From: an uncultured Olsenella sp.
GTDB lineage: Bacteria; Actinomycetota; Coriobacteriia; Coriobacteriales; Atopobiaceae
Length of the DNA stretch: 64,000 bases
NCBI GenBank assembly: GCA_900316105.1
Contig: ONBR01000007.1
Location: forward strand, 32,265 to 96,264
Direction: 5' to 3'
A program made the translations under genes and the position numbers. The notes under the pieces were generated by a model. It was not told the DNA's origin. It worked only from the letters and a program-made list of their open reading frames with translations, and searched no databases. Below, in pieces: positions 16,231-24,370 of this stretch. Each line of letters begins with the position of its first letter. Position 1 is the stretch's first letter.

Positions 16231-18534
16231 ATGGAGTCTCTTTATACGAAGTATCGGCCGCAGACGTTTCAGAACGTCGTGGGCCAACAGCACGTGGTAT
16301 CCACTCTCGAGAACGCCGTCCTTGAGGGCAGGACCAGCCATGCCTACCTCTTTTGTGGCCCACGCGGTACGGGAAAGACCACCATGGCCCGTCTGCTGGC
16401 AAAGGCCCTGATGTGCGAGCAGGGGGCGGGGCACCTGCCTGATGGCACCTGCGAGCAGTGCAGGCTCATTGCCTCTGGCGACCACCCCGACGTCTACGAG
16501 CTGGACGCCGCATCCCGTACGGGCGTGGACAACGTCCGCGAGGAGATCATCAACCGCGTCGCCTTTGCCCCCACCATGGGCAACTACAAGGTCTATATCA
16601 TCGACGAGGTCCATATGTTGACCACCGCGGCCTTCAACGCCCTGTTGAAGACCCTGGAGGAACCACCCAGCCACGTGGTGTTCGTCCTCTGCACGACGGA
16701 CCCCCAGAAGGTTCCCGCTACCATCCTGAGCCGTGTCCAACGATTCGACTTCCACGCCATCGGTAACGACGACATCCTGGCCCACCTCAAGCAGGTCTGT
16801 CAGGCGGAGGGCTTCACCTACGACGAGGCCGCCCTGGAACTCGTCGTCCGTCATGCCCGCGGCGGTATGCGAGATGCCCTGTCTACCCTGGAGCAGCTCT
16901 CGACCTTTGGAGAGGGCAACGTCTCCCTGGATGCTGCCCGTGACCTTCTGGGCGAGACCTCCACCTCGACCCTGGTCGAGGTTTCCTGCGCTCTGGCAAA
17001 GAGGGATGTGGCCACGCTCTTTGCAAAGGTGGCCGAGCTCGTGAACGCGGGCAGGGACCTGTTGCAGTTTACGCGCGAGCTTGCCGCCCACCTGCGTGAC
17101 GTCTATGTGGCCAGCGCCGTTGGTGCCAACGAGGCGGTGCTGGACGCCCGTGGCGAGGAGCTCTCCCAGCTGAGGGATGAGGCACTGGCCTTCGGGAGCC
17201 CCGACCGCGTGTCTCGCGCCCTCCTGGTGCTGAGCGACGTCTCCTCCGAGATGCGTACGGCCACAAATCAGCGTCTCGCCTTGGAGGTGGCCCTCACCCG
17301 CATCGCCCGCCCCAAGGCCGACATGACCATAGAAGCCCTGGCCGACCGCGTGTCAGAGCTGGAAAAGATTACGGCCACTCTTTCGGCGATGCTTGCCGAG
17401 CAGGCTGGCAGCAGGAGACGTGAGGGTGCGGGAGCTTTGGCACCAGCTCCCGCGTTGCAGGCGGTCGCGACGCCCATCACGCCAGTCCAGACGAGGCCCC
17501 AGGTCCCGGTGCCTACGCCAGCTCCCGTTCCCGCCCCTGCTCCAGCTCCGCAAACTCAGCAGTCGCCGAAGTCGGCTTCCAGCCCCTCGTATCAGGCGGT
17601 GCCAAGACCAGCCGCGCAAGTTGCCCAGGCGCCCGTAGCGCCTCAGGCTCCCGCGCCAGCTTCGGTGAGCAAGCCAGGGCCAGCGCCTCAGGCTCGCCCC
17701 ACCCAGCCCGTCGCTCAGGCACAGCCTGCTTCTCAGGCTCCCGCCGCTGGCGTCGTGGCTGTCAGCAACCCCTCGGATCTGCAGCGTATGTGGAGGCAGG
17801 TCGTCGATGGGCTCCTGCGCAGGGACCCTCCTCGCGGGTCGTTGCTCATGCAGTCATCGCTCGCCAAGGACGATGGCCACCAGCTTCTGGTCCGTCTCCC
17901 AAAGGGCTCTTCCTTCGTCACAAAGATGCTCGAGCGTCCTGACGTGCGCAGCGCTGTCGAAAACGCAGTCGGACAGGTCTTTGGCGCACGTCACCTGACT
18001 TACGCCGAGTCGAGCTCTGCCGGGGCGGGCGGGGCCCGTCCAAAGCCTGCTCCCCCAGCTCCGACGCCTCAGTCGATGCCTGCTCCCCCAGCTCCGGCAC
18101 CCAGGCCTGCGCCAGCCCCAGCGCCTCAGCCAGCACCCGCTCCTGCGCCGGTGGCGCCTCCCGTGGCAGCGGCTCCCATGCCCGTCGCGCCGCCCGTGGA
18201 AGAGGTCCCCGTCGACTCCTACTACGACGCTCCCTGGGATGAGCCCTCAGACCAGGCACCCCTCTCAGAGGCACCGCAGCCCGCTCCCGCCCCGCGACAG
18301 CCAGCCGCTCCTGCCCCCGCTCCGGTACCGGCTCCTGTCGCCGCGCCCCAGGTCGCGCCAGACCCACGGCCGGCCCCCACGCCGCAGCCATCGGCAGCTC
18401 CGCCAGCAGGCCCCCGTCAGCAGCCTGACCCCGACATGCCCCAGGACATGCAGGGACTTCTTAGCATGCTCACCGAGGTCTTTGGCGATGGGGTGGAGGC
18501 TCGGGTTGAGAAGCGATCCAACGGCGCTTCCTAG
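16231..18534 (+). CDS. dnaX: DNA polymerase III subunit gamma/tau
   Basis: A 767-residue clamp-loader ATPase. The N-terminus MESLYTKYRPQTF is typical; Walker A is GPRGTGKTT near residue 45, a four-Cys zinc site includes CEQGAGH and CEQC, and Walker B is VYIIDEVH near 128. Domain III ends about residue 370. Two long Pro/Ala/Gln-rich linkers (about 395-510 and 595-730) flank a small folded domain starting SNPSDLQRMW. I prefer ATG 16231 with GGAGG just upstream; ATG 16210 in the same frame is possible. No clear slippery heptamer for a gamma form was noticed. It opens the dnaX-ybaB-recR run. Confidence 0.96.
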   Translation: MESLYTKYRPQTFQNVVGQQHVVSTLENAVLEGRTSHAYLFCGPRGTGKTTMARLLAKALMCEQGAGHLPDGTCEQCRLIASGDHPDVYELDAASRTGVDNVREEIINRVAFAPTMGNYKVYIIDEVHMLTTAAFNALLKTLEEPPSHVVFVLCTTDPQKVPATILSRVQRFDFHAIGNDDILAHLKQVCQAEGFTYDEAALELVVRHARGGMRDALSTLEQLSTFGEGNVSLDAARDLLGETSTSTLVEVSCALAKRDVATLFAKVAELVNAGRDLLQFTRELAAHLRDVYVASAVGANEAVLDARGEELSQLRDEALAFGSPDRVSRALLVLSDVSSEMRTATNQRLALEVALTRIARPKADMTIEALADRVSELEKITATLSAMLAEQAGSRRREGAGALAPAPALQAVATPITPVQTRPQVPVPTPAPVPAPAPAPQTQQSPKSASSPSYQAVPRPAAQVAQAPVAPQAPAPASVSKPGPAPQARPTQPVAQAQPASQAPAAGVVAVSNPSDLQRMWRQVVDGLLRRDPPRGSLLMQSSLAKDDGHQLLVRLPKGSSFVTKMLERPDVRSAVENAVGQVFGARHLTYAESSSAGAGGARPKPAPPAPTPQSMPAPPAPAPRPAPAPAPQPAPAPAPVAPPVAAAPMPVAPPVEEVPVDSYYDAPWDEPSDQAPLSEAPQPAPAPRQPAAPAPAPVPAPVAAPQVAPDPRPAPTPQPSAAPPAGPRQQPDPDMPQDMQGLLSMLTEVFGDGVEARVEKRSNGAS

Positions 18535-18677
18535 CACGGCTTTGGGTTGGGCATTTTTGCCCCCTGGGTGTAAGCTTTGTGCGCACAAGGATGCCCCGAT
18601 CGCAGTACCCGCGGACGGGGCACCATCCTCATATTGGTAGATATGACTGCCCCTAGGGGCTCAGGGAGGTTCTTCTC

Positions 18678-18986
18678 ATGAACATGCAGCAGATGATGAA
18701 GCAGGCGCAAAAGATGCAGAAGCAGCTTGCCCAGGCACAGGACAAGCTCAAGGACATTGAGGTTTCGGCCTCTGCCGGTGGCGGCATGGTCAAGGTTACC
18801 GGTACCGCTGACATGAAGATTACCTCCATCACCATTGATCCGGAGGCCCTCGATCCCGAGGACGTCGAGCTCCTGCAGGATTCCATCACGGCGGCCGTCA
18901 ACGAGTGCCTGTCTTCCGCTCAGGATGCTGCTGGCCAGCAGCTGGGCGCCGTCACTGGTGGCATGAACATCCCGGGGATGTTCTAG
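18678..18986 (+). CDS. ybaB: YbaB/EbfC nucleoid-associated protein
   Basis: A 102-residue DNA-binding protein of the YbaB/EbfC family, with the expected Met/Gln-rich first helix ([17 protein letters not shown]), the VEVSA-like strand and the C-terminal GGMNIPGMF tail. AGGGAGG precedes the ATG. It sits between dnaX and recR, the conserved bacterial order, and its TAG stop overlaps the GTG of recR by one base. Confidence 0.95.
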   Translation: MNMQQMMKQAQKMQKQLAQAQDKLKDIEVSASAGGGMVKVTGTADMKITSITIDPEALDPEDVELLQDSITAAVNECLSSAQDAAGQQLGAVTGGMNIPGMF

Positions 18987-19690
18987 TGCAGCCCCAGTCC
19001 TCAGACGGGGGACGGCAGACCGCTGGGTCCCAGTCACCAATCGATGCCCAGGTCGCACCGGCCTGGGATGGCATCTCCGTGGGAGGTGCGCCTACTGCCG
19101 ATGGCCGGGCCATGCAGCGTCTGCTGGACGAGCTTGGCAGGCTGCCGGGAATCGGACCGAAGTCTGCCCAGCGCATCGCATACTGGCTCCTCGAGTCAGA
19201 CGCGGAGGTGGCGCGCCGTCTGGCCCGCGCCATCGTGGAGGTCAAGGAGCAGGTGCACTTTTGCCCCATCTGCTTTTCCTATGCCGTGCACGACACCTGT
19301 GACGTCTGTGCAGACGCATCACGTGATCGCAGCACCATATGCGTTGTGTCAGAGCCTCGTGACGTATCTGCCATCGAGCGTACTGACAGCTACCATGGTC
19401 TGTATCATGTGCTGGGCGGGGTCATCTCTCCAATGGACAAGATTGGCCCGGACCAGCTTCATGTTCGGGAGCTACTTGCCCGGTTGGCGGACGGGAACGT
19501 CCAGGAGGTCATCCTGGCCACGAACCCTGATGTCGAGGGAGAGACCACGGCTACCTATCTGGCGCGCGTCATCTCGCCGCTCGGGGTGAAGGTCTCGCGC
19601 CTGGCCAGCGGTCTACCCGTTGGTGGCGACCTGGAGTATGCCGACGAGGTTACCCTGGGACGCGCCATCGAGGAGCGGCGCTCGATATAG
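18986..19690 (+). CDS. recR: recombination protein RecR
   Basis: RecR acts with RecF/RecO in loading RecA at gaps. The helix-hairpin-helix [18 protein letters not shown], a C4 zinc finger (CPICF...CDVC) and the Toprim motif with [14 protein letters not shown] are all present, ending in the characteristic [19 protein letters not shown]. The GTG at 18986, overlapping the ybaB stop, would give 234 residues with a 42-residue N-terminal extension; the first internal ATG at 19112 would give 192, closer to the usual ~198. GGGGA near 18974 supports the early coupled start, but the start remains open. Confidence 0.93.
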   Translation: MQPQSSDGGRQTAGSQSPIDAQVAPAWDGISVGGAPTADGRAMQRLLDELGRLPGIGPKSAQRIAYWLLESDAEVARRLARAIVEVKEQVHFCPICFSYAVHDTCDVCADASRDRSTICVVSEPRDVSAIERTDSYHGLYHVLGGVISPMDKIGPDQLHVRELLARLADGNVQEVILATNPDVEGETTATYLARVISPLGVKVSRLASGLPVGGDLEYADEVTLGRAIEERRSI

Positions 19691-19693
19691 AGG

Positions 19694-19725
19694 AACGGTT
19701 CGTCAGTGGCGCTGACGAACCGTTT
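19694..19725 (+). terminator. hairpin after recR
   Basis: AACGGTTCGTCAG (19694-19706) pairs perfectly with CTGACGAACCGTT (19712-19724) around a 5-nt loop; only a short T-run follows. Confidence 0.65.
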
Positions 19726-19747
19726 GACAACGAACTGGAGGCCAGCG

Positions 19748-20764
19748 ATGGCAGAGGACAGGAATACGGACAGAAGGGGCAGCTCTCGTCCCACAGGGGG
19801 CAAGCACGCCGCTCGCCATGCTGCGCACGGCGCAACCCGCCCGCGCCAGGGTGCGCGTCAGTCCCAGATGGACATGCATAGGGGAGGCGCCCCTGCCGCC
19901 CCCAGGGCTTCTCAGCATCCTCGACGCGGTAGCGCACAGGTGTCGGCCGCTAGGGTCACCCACAGGCAGGTGTCGCGCTCGGACCTGGCATCGGCACTGC
20001 CCACCATCAGCTCGCAGGACGAGCAGAGCGCGCCGCGTCCCATCGGCGTCGACCCCTCTGCCACGGGGGCCTTCAGGCGCATCAGCGCTGGCGAGGGTGC
20101 TACGGTGGAAACGAGGGAGAATGTGGGAAAGGTATCGCCTGACTCCACGAACTCCTGGTCGCGCGTGGGACTGGGAGCCGAGATGCGCCTCCAGGGTTCC
20201 AGCCGTCCTCAGGTAGAGGACCGCTCTCAGGAGGAGAAGGGGGAGGGAAGGCGTCTTTCCCAGCAGCTCAGGGAGCATTGGATCATTCTGGTCGCGCTCA
20301 TCGCCGTGATCGTCGTTGGTGGCTTCCTCATGCACGGCTGCCTGGACTCGGTCCAGAAGGCTGGCTCCAACGGCGGCAAGGAGCCTCAGCAGGCCCAGAC
20401 CACGGCTGACGGCAGCGTAACCTACCAAGGTACGGTCTTCTCCATTGCCCAGCGCGACGACGGAAGCTACGTGCTTCAGGGTCATCCCGAGGAATCTGGT
20501 GACAACGACACCTACATGGAGTTCACTGGCACGCCCGTCCAGTTGATCCTCTACAACGGGGCCATCCTCATCCCCGAGAACGTCGATGGTGGCTGGGACG
20601 TGTTGGCTTATACCATCGGCAGCGGGTCGGTGGGTTCCCAGGTTGTGGATGAGAACGAGCAGCCCGTTGGCGGCTCGGGCAGCATCCAGTCGGTGGAGCT
20701 GCACGAGAAGGAGCTTCTGGTGACAGACGATGGCGGGAAGGTCACGCGCGTCTCGCTCGAGTAG
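19748..20764 (+). CDS. hypothetical single-pass membrane protein
   Basis: A 338-residue protein not recognised beyond its architecture. Residues 1-180 are charged, Arg/Ser/Gly-rich and probably disordered; one hydrophobic segment (IILVALIAVIVVGGFLMHG, about 182-200) follows; the remaining ~130 residues form a likely extracytoplasmic beta-rich domain (VTYQGTVFSIAQRDDGSYVL...). The Cys just after the membrane segment is not in a lipobox. GGAGG lies 6 nt before the ATG. It stands between recR and tRNA-Asp, probably as its own unit. Confidence 0.7.
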   Translation: MAEDRNTDRRGSSRPTGGKHAARHAAHGATRPRQGARQSQMDMHRGGAPAAPRASQHPRRGSAQVSAARVTHRQVSRSDLASALPTISSQDEQSAPRPIGVDPSATGAFRRISAGEGATVETRENVGKVSPDSTNSWSRVGLGAEMRLQGSSRPQVEDRSQEEKGEGRRLSQQLREHWIILVALIAVIVVGGFLMHGCLDSVQKAGSNGGKEPQQAQTTADGSVTYQGTVFSIAQRDDGSYVLQGHPEESGDNDTYMEFTGTPVQLILYNGAILIPENVDGGWDVLAYTIGSGSVGSQVVDENEQPVGGSGSIQSVELHEKELLVTDDGGKVTRVSLE

Positions 20765-20792
20765 ACACCTTACCTACTATGTACTCGATTCT

Positions 20793-20844
20793 GGGGGAAC
20801 ATTTTGTGTAGCAATGATGAACAAAATACTAGAAAAATTCCCCC
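20793..20844 (+). terminator. large imperfect hairpin after the membrane protein gene
   Basis: GGGGGAA and ATTTTGT on the left are inverted as ACAAAAT and TTCCCCC on the right, with an A-rich asymmetric bulge. It may end the upstream transcript; no T-run follows and the tRNA-Asp -35 box begins immediately after. Confidence 0.4.
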
Positions 20845-20873
20845 TAGACAGCGCAGAAACTTTCGGCCATAAT
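20845..20873 (+). promoter_or_regulatory. promoter of tRNA-Asp
   Basis: TAGACA at 20845-20850 and CATAAT at 20868-20873 with 17-nt spacing, about 20 nt upstream of the tRNA. Confidence 0.7.
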
Positions 20874-20893
20874 AGCTCTCGCACCAAGGGAAC

Positions 20894-20970
<77 letters not shown>

Positions 20971-20983
20971 TTTGATGGCTCAA

Positions 20984-21016
20984 GGGTCTCACGAAAGTGA
21001 GGCCCTTTTTATTTTT
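20984..21016 (+). terminator. terminator after tRNA-Asp
   Basis: GGGTCTCAC, GAAA loop and GTGAGGCCC, then TTTTTATTTTT. Confidence 0.85.
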
Positions 21017-21177
21017 AGTAAATATGTTAGTTGGCTGACGCAATGAAGGTCAAAAATTGATACTCATGTGATAGTCTTTTGGAAACAGATAGGGTTTCTT
21101 GTACTTGGGCTCCATTCCGCACTAGGCAACGTGGCTGCGCCATTCATCGCGCGCTGCGTTGGGGAGGCACGAAAGGC

Positions 21178-21939
21178 ATGGTCATGAACAAAACGGTTCA
21201 GGACAGCCGCCCGGATTCTCGGGAGGGTTCTCCTTCCCAGATAGAGCCTGCTGGTACTGAGGAAGGCAACCATCTGACTCGCCTTGCCGTCTTTGACTAC
21301 GATGGCACGGTGATCAGCGGCCAGTCGGGGGCCCTCTTTTCCCGCTACCTCTTTATGCGCGGCTACCTCAATCCCATACGCGCCCTGCGCCTGGGCTGGT
21401 GGGGCTTCCGCTATGTCTTCCATTTGCCCTACCACGAGGACGAGCCTCGAGAGCAGATCTTCGGTGCACTCCGTGAGCATACGGGCAAGGAGGTAGACCA
21501 GCTCATGCTGGACTTCCACAATGAGGTGCTGCTGAAGCGTTACCGCCCCGAGGCAATTGCCGAGGTGCAGAAGCGCAAGGATGAGGGCTGCATCACCCTG
21601 CTCATCTCTGCCACCTTCTCGGGCATAGCTCAGGCGGCTGCCAAGGTCCTGAGAGTCGACGGATTGGTGGCTACCGACATGGAGCGTGACGAGGAGGGCC
21701 ATTTCACGGGTAACGTCGCGGGCGACGTGATCTCGGGCCAGAACAAGATAAAGGCGGTTGCCAGCTGGGCTGACGAGCACATTGGCCAAGGCAAGTGGGT
21801 CATTGCCTACTCGTACGCCGATCATCACACCGACGAGGATCTTCTGTCGGTATCCGAGAAGGCCTATGCCGTCACTCCCGGAAAGACGCTCAAACACAAG
21901 GCGAAGCGCATGAGGTGGGAAGTACTCGACTGGAGCTAG
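21178..21939 (+). CDS. HAD-IB family hydrolase
   Basis: A 253-residue haloacid-dehalogenase phosphatase of the IB (SerB-like) subfamily. Motif I is VFDYDGTVISGQS near residue 40, motif II is LLISATFS, and a Lys (GQNKIKAV) plus YADHHTDEDLL supply motifs III/IV, although the last differs from the usual DSxxD. A 35-residue polar N-terminal extension precedes the domain. Subfamily members act on phosphoserine or phospholipid-derived substrates; the substrate here is unknown. GGGGAGG and AAAGG lie upstream of ATG 21178; ATG 21184 is an alternative. The Rrf2 gene follows after 64 nt. Confidence 0.85.
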   Translation: MVMNKTVQDSRPDSREGSPSQIEPAGTEEGNHLTRLAVFDYDGTVISGQSGALFSRYLFMRGYLNPIRALRLGWWGFRYVFHLPYHEDEPREQIFGALREHTGKEVDQLMLDFHNEVLLKRYRPEAIAEVQKRKDEGCITLLISATFSGIAQAAAKVLRVDGLVATDMERDEEGHFTGNVAGDVISGQNKIKAVASWADEHIGQGKWVIAYSYADHHTDEDLLSVSEKAYAVTPGKTLKHKAKRMRWEVLDWS

Positions 21940-22003
21940 GGCATTGCAGCGGTGAGGTGTCGCGCGTGCCAGGTGGGGGCCTGGCCGACGGAAGGAGCAG
22001 AAC

Positions 22004-22546
22004 ATGGACGTCTCAAAGAAGACGGACTATGCCATTCGAATGATTGCAGAACTGGTAGAGCAGGAAGGCGCCGTCGTCTCGGTGCGTACTGCCGCCGAGA
22101 AGCGCGGTGTTCCCTACTCGTTCGCTCGCTCCATCCAGCGTGACCTCGCTCATGCGGGCATCATCGAGAGTGCCCGTGGCTCGAGGGGTGGCATGAGGTT
22201 GCTCATCGACCCAAAGACCACGACCCTACGTTCTGTGGTGGAGGCCCTCCAAGGCCCCATAAAGGTGACTATCTGCGACCATTCCGGTCCGGACGGTGGC
22301 TTCTGCCCCTTTGCCGACGATTGCCACTTCAGGCCCGTCTGGTGCGAAGCAGAGAATATTCTGCGTCACTACTTCGAGTCCATGACAATCGACGATGTGG
22401 TCAACCACCATCGCTATCCCGTGCTCTCCAAGGGCAATGACTTCGAGCTCGTGAACCCTCGCGAGGAACCTGCAAAGGCCGAGCGTCTGGAGGAGAGCGA
22501 CGTTACCGTCGAACTTACCTCAGATGAGGAGACGTCGCGTGCCTAG
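22004..22546 (+). CDS. Rrf2 family transcriptional regulator, likely Fe-S binding
   Basis: A 180-residue Rrf2 protein: winged-helix start MDVSKKTDYAIRMIAEL, recognition helix around YSFARSIQRDL and the wing SARGSRGGMRL. Residues 90-117 hold four cysteines (TICDHS, FCPFADDC, VWCEAE); three Cys in this region ligate an Fe-S cluster in IscR and NsrR, so redox or NO/Fe-S sensing is likely by analogy. The C-terminal ~50 residues are acidic and probably disordered. Its end overlaps the MutY-like gene by 8 nt. Rubrerythrin lies just beyond, so a role in oxidative stress control is plausible but inferred. Confidence 0.9.
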   Translation: MDVSKKTDYAIRMIAELVEQEGAVVSVRTAAEKRGVPYSFARSIQRDLAHAGIIESARGSRGGMRLLIDPKTTTLRSVVEALQGPIKVTICDHSGPDGGFCPFADDCHFRPVWCEAENILRHYFESMTIDDVVNHHRYPVLSKGNDFELVNPREEPAKAERLEESDVTVELTSDEETSRA

Positions 22547-23441
22547 CAGCGCTCGCGAGGAATGGCTGGAGGGCCTGAGCCCCACGCTCGCGTCCTTTCG
22601 CGAGTTGGTGATGACCAGGGGACGCGAGCTCTATCGTGACCTTCCCTGGCGGAGGACTCGTGATCCCTATGCCATCTGGATCAGCGAGGTCATGCTCCAG
22701 CAGACGCAGGTCGCCCGCGTCGATGGACGCTGGCAGCACTGGCTTAAACGCTTTCCGAGCGTCGAGGACCTTGCTCAGGCTCAGTCTGCGGACGTATTGG
22801 ACGAGTGGCAGGGCATGGGCTACAACCGCCGCGCCTTGTCCCTCCACAGGGCGGCAGCCATGATTGCCGAGGGCGGGGGAAACTTTCCCCAGGACCAGAA
22901 GTCACTGGTCTTGCTGCCTGGCGTCGGACCTGCCACCGCGGCAGGCATTCGGGCCTTTGCCTTTGACCTGCCTGGCGTCTATCTGGAGACCAATGTCCGC
23001 TCGGTCTTTCTGCACGAGCTCTTTCCTGGCGTTGAGGGAGTCGGCGACAGGGAGCTTGTCCCGCTGGTCCGCGCGAGCTGTCCGCCCGATGACAGTGACC
23101 CTGCAGACGACCCACGCAGCTGGTACTATGCCCTGCTTGATTTGGGCGCACACCTAAAGAAGACCTTGCCCAACCCCTCCAGGAGGTCCGCGACTCACAC
23201 ACGCCAGTCCAGGTTCGAGGGCTCTCACAGACAGAAGCGAGCTGCCCTGGTGCGCATCCTGCTTGCCCATCGTGGTAGGGGTGATGGTACCGTGGATTTG
23301 GACACTCTTACCGAGGAACTCTCGAAACTGGAGACCGACAAGGGTAGAAATGAAATTAGCCGTCAGGACGTCGAGACCATACTCACCGAGCTGGCAGGAG
23401 AGGGATTTTGCTATAAAGTGGGTAACAATTGGCGAGCCTAA
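22539..23441 (+). CDS. MutY-like HhH-GPD DNA glycosylase lacking the Fe-S cluster
   Basis: A 300-residue base-excision glycosylase related to MutY, which removes A opposite 8-oxoG. Catalytic Glu is in WISEVMLQQTQV (near residue 50) and the helix-hairpin-helix is LPGVGPATAAGI. Two departures stand out: the usual catalytic Asp in LDGNV is Glu (LETNVRSVF), and the C-terminal CX6CX2CX5C cluster motif is absent, the region after LLDLGAH being Arg/Ser-rich instead. There is no C-terminal NUDIX-like domain. GTG 22539 has GAGGAGA 6 nt upstream and overlaps the regulator gene by 8 nt. Activity on A:8-oxoG is inferred only. Confidence 0.85.
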   Translation: MPSSAREEWLEGLSPTLASFRELVMTRGRELYRDLPWRRTRDPYAIWISEVMLQQTQVARVDGRWQHWLKRFPSVEDLAQAQSADVLDEWQGMGYNRRALSLHRAAAMIAEGGGNFPQDQKSLVLLPGVGPATAAGIRAFAFDLPGVYLETNVRSVFLHELFPGVEGVGDRELVPLVRASCPPDDSDPADDPRSWYYALLDLGAHLKKTLPNPSRRSATHTRQSRFEGSHRQKRAALVRILLAHRGRGDGTVDLDTLTEELSKLETDKGRNEISRQDVETILTELAGEGFCYKVGNNWRA

Positions 23442-23516
23442 TGGTATGATGGCGAAAGCACGAGGTCGGCGGGGGCCGATCACATGTTGAGAAACGCAAA
23501 ATGAGAGGGGTTTAGC

Positions 23517-24062
23517 ATGGCAGTTGATTTTGAGAATTCGCAGACCAAGAAGAACCTCGAGGCGGCCTTTGCCGGTGAGTCTCAGGCTACGAACAAGTAT
23601 GCCTACTACGCGAGCAAGGCCAAGAAGGAGGGCTACGAGCAGCTCTCTGCCATCTTTACCGAGACCTCTGGCAACGAGCGCGAGCACGCAAAGATGTGGT
23701 TCAAGTATCTGCATGATGGTGATGTGCCCGAGACCCTGCAGAACCTGAAGGATGCCGCTGCCGGCGAGCACGACGAGTGGACCGACATGTATCCCGGCTT
23801 CGCAAAGACTGCCGAGGAGGAGGGATTCAAGGAGATCGCCGCCAAGTTCCGCATGGTCGGCGAGGTCGAGAAGCACCACGAGGAGCGTTACCTCAAGCTC
23901 GTCGAGCGTGTCGAGAAGGGCGAGGTCTTTGCACGCCCCGGCGTCAAGGTTTGGAAGTGCCGTAACTGCGGTCACCTGCATGTGGGCGAGACCGCGCCTA
24001 AGATCTGCCCCGTCTGCAACCATCCTCAGTCCTACTTCGAGGAGCAGGCTCTGAACTACTAG
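23517..24062 (+). CDS. rbr: rubrerythrin
   Basis: A 181-residue cytosolic peroxide-reducing protein of anaerobes. The four-helix diiron domain carries [25 protein letters not shown] and [12 protein letters not shown] with the expected Glu/His ligands; the C-terminal rubredoxin-like domain has KCRNCGHLH and CPVCNHPQ, four Cys for one iron. Length and domain order are normal. GAGAGGGG lies upstream of the ATG, with an extended -10 TGGTATGAT about 75 nt upstream. A strong terminator follows. Confidence 0.96.
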   Translation: MAVDFENSQTKKNLEAAFAGESQATNKYAYYASKAKKEGYEQLSAIFTETSGNEREHAKMWFKYLHDGDVPETLQNLKDAAAGEHDEWTDMYPGFAKTAEEEGFKEIAAKFRMVGEVEKHHEERYLKLVERVEKGEVFARPGVKVWKCRNCGHLHVGETAPKICPVCNHPQSYFEEQALNY

Positions 24063-24095
24063 TGGTCAGCTCACATAGGTAGCCAAATGCCAGAG

Positions 24096-24127
24096 GGCCA
24101 TCGTGCGAACGCGCGATGGCCTTTTTT
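24096..24127 (+). terminator. intrinsic terminator after rubrerythrin
   Basis: GGCCATCG pairs with CGATGGCC across a 10-nt loop and is followed by TTTTTT. Confidence 0.88.
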
Positions 24128-24220
24128 CGTGTCCAAATGGGTGGACAAGGCGGAGTTCGTTAGACACAAATGACTGACCTGTCCTTATGTCTTTCCTACG
24201 ATGATATAGGAGTGGAGTTT

Positions 24221-24259
24221 TTGTTATCGATTTAAACGATAACAACCATAAGATACTAT
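24221..24259 (+). promoter_or_regulatory. promoter and operator-like palindrome for sulfhydrylase gene
   Basis: TTGTTATCG (24221-24229) is perfectly inverted as CGATAACAA (24237-24245). It overlaps a TTTAAA -35 (24231-24236) that is 17 nt from TACTAT (24254-24259). The position fits a repressor operator. The region is distinctly AT-rich against its neighbours. Confidence 0.6.
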
Positions 24260-24297
24260 ATATAGCATTTTAACTGGTATTTCTCTTGGGAACTCCT

Positions 24298-24354
24298 AAT
24301 ATAGTTGCCACGCGCACGGAGTTACACACGCAATGAAAGCGCAGTTGCTATATT
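24298..24354 (+). promoter_or_regulatory. leader inverted repeat before sulfhydrylase RBS
   Basis: AATATAG at 24298-24304 can pair with CTATATT at 24348-24354, directly before the AAGGAGG ribosome-binding site. It could modulate translation or mRNA stability. No known riboswitch consensus was recognised. Confidence 0.35.
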
Positions 24355-24370
24355 CAAGGAGGAACACAAA

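Noticed and set aside
22539..23441. Frameshift explaining the missing Fe-S motif in the MutY-like gene
   Set aside because: The frame continues past the cluster position into a plausible helical domain with no stop, and the other frames do not encode the cysteine pattern.
24128..24370. SAM riboswitch upstream of the O-acetylhomoserine sulfhydrylase gene
   Set aside because: None of the SAM-I, SAM-II or SAM-IV core words were found; the region holds a DNA palindrome and an AT-rich promoter instead.
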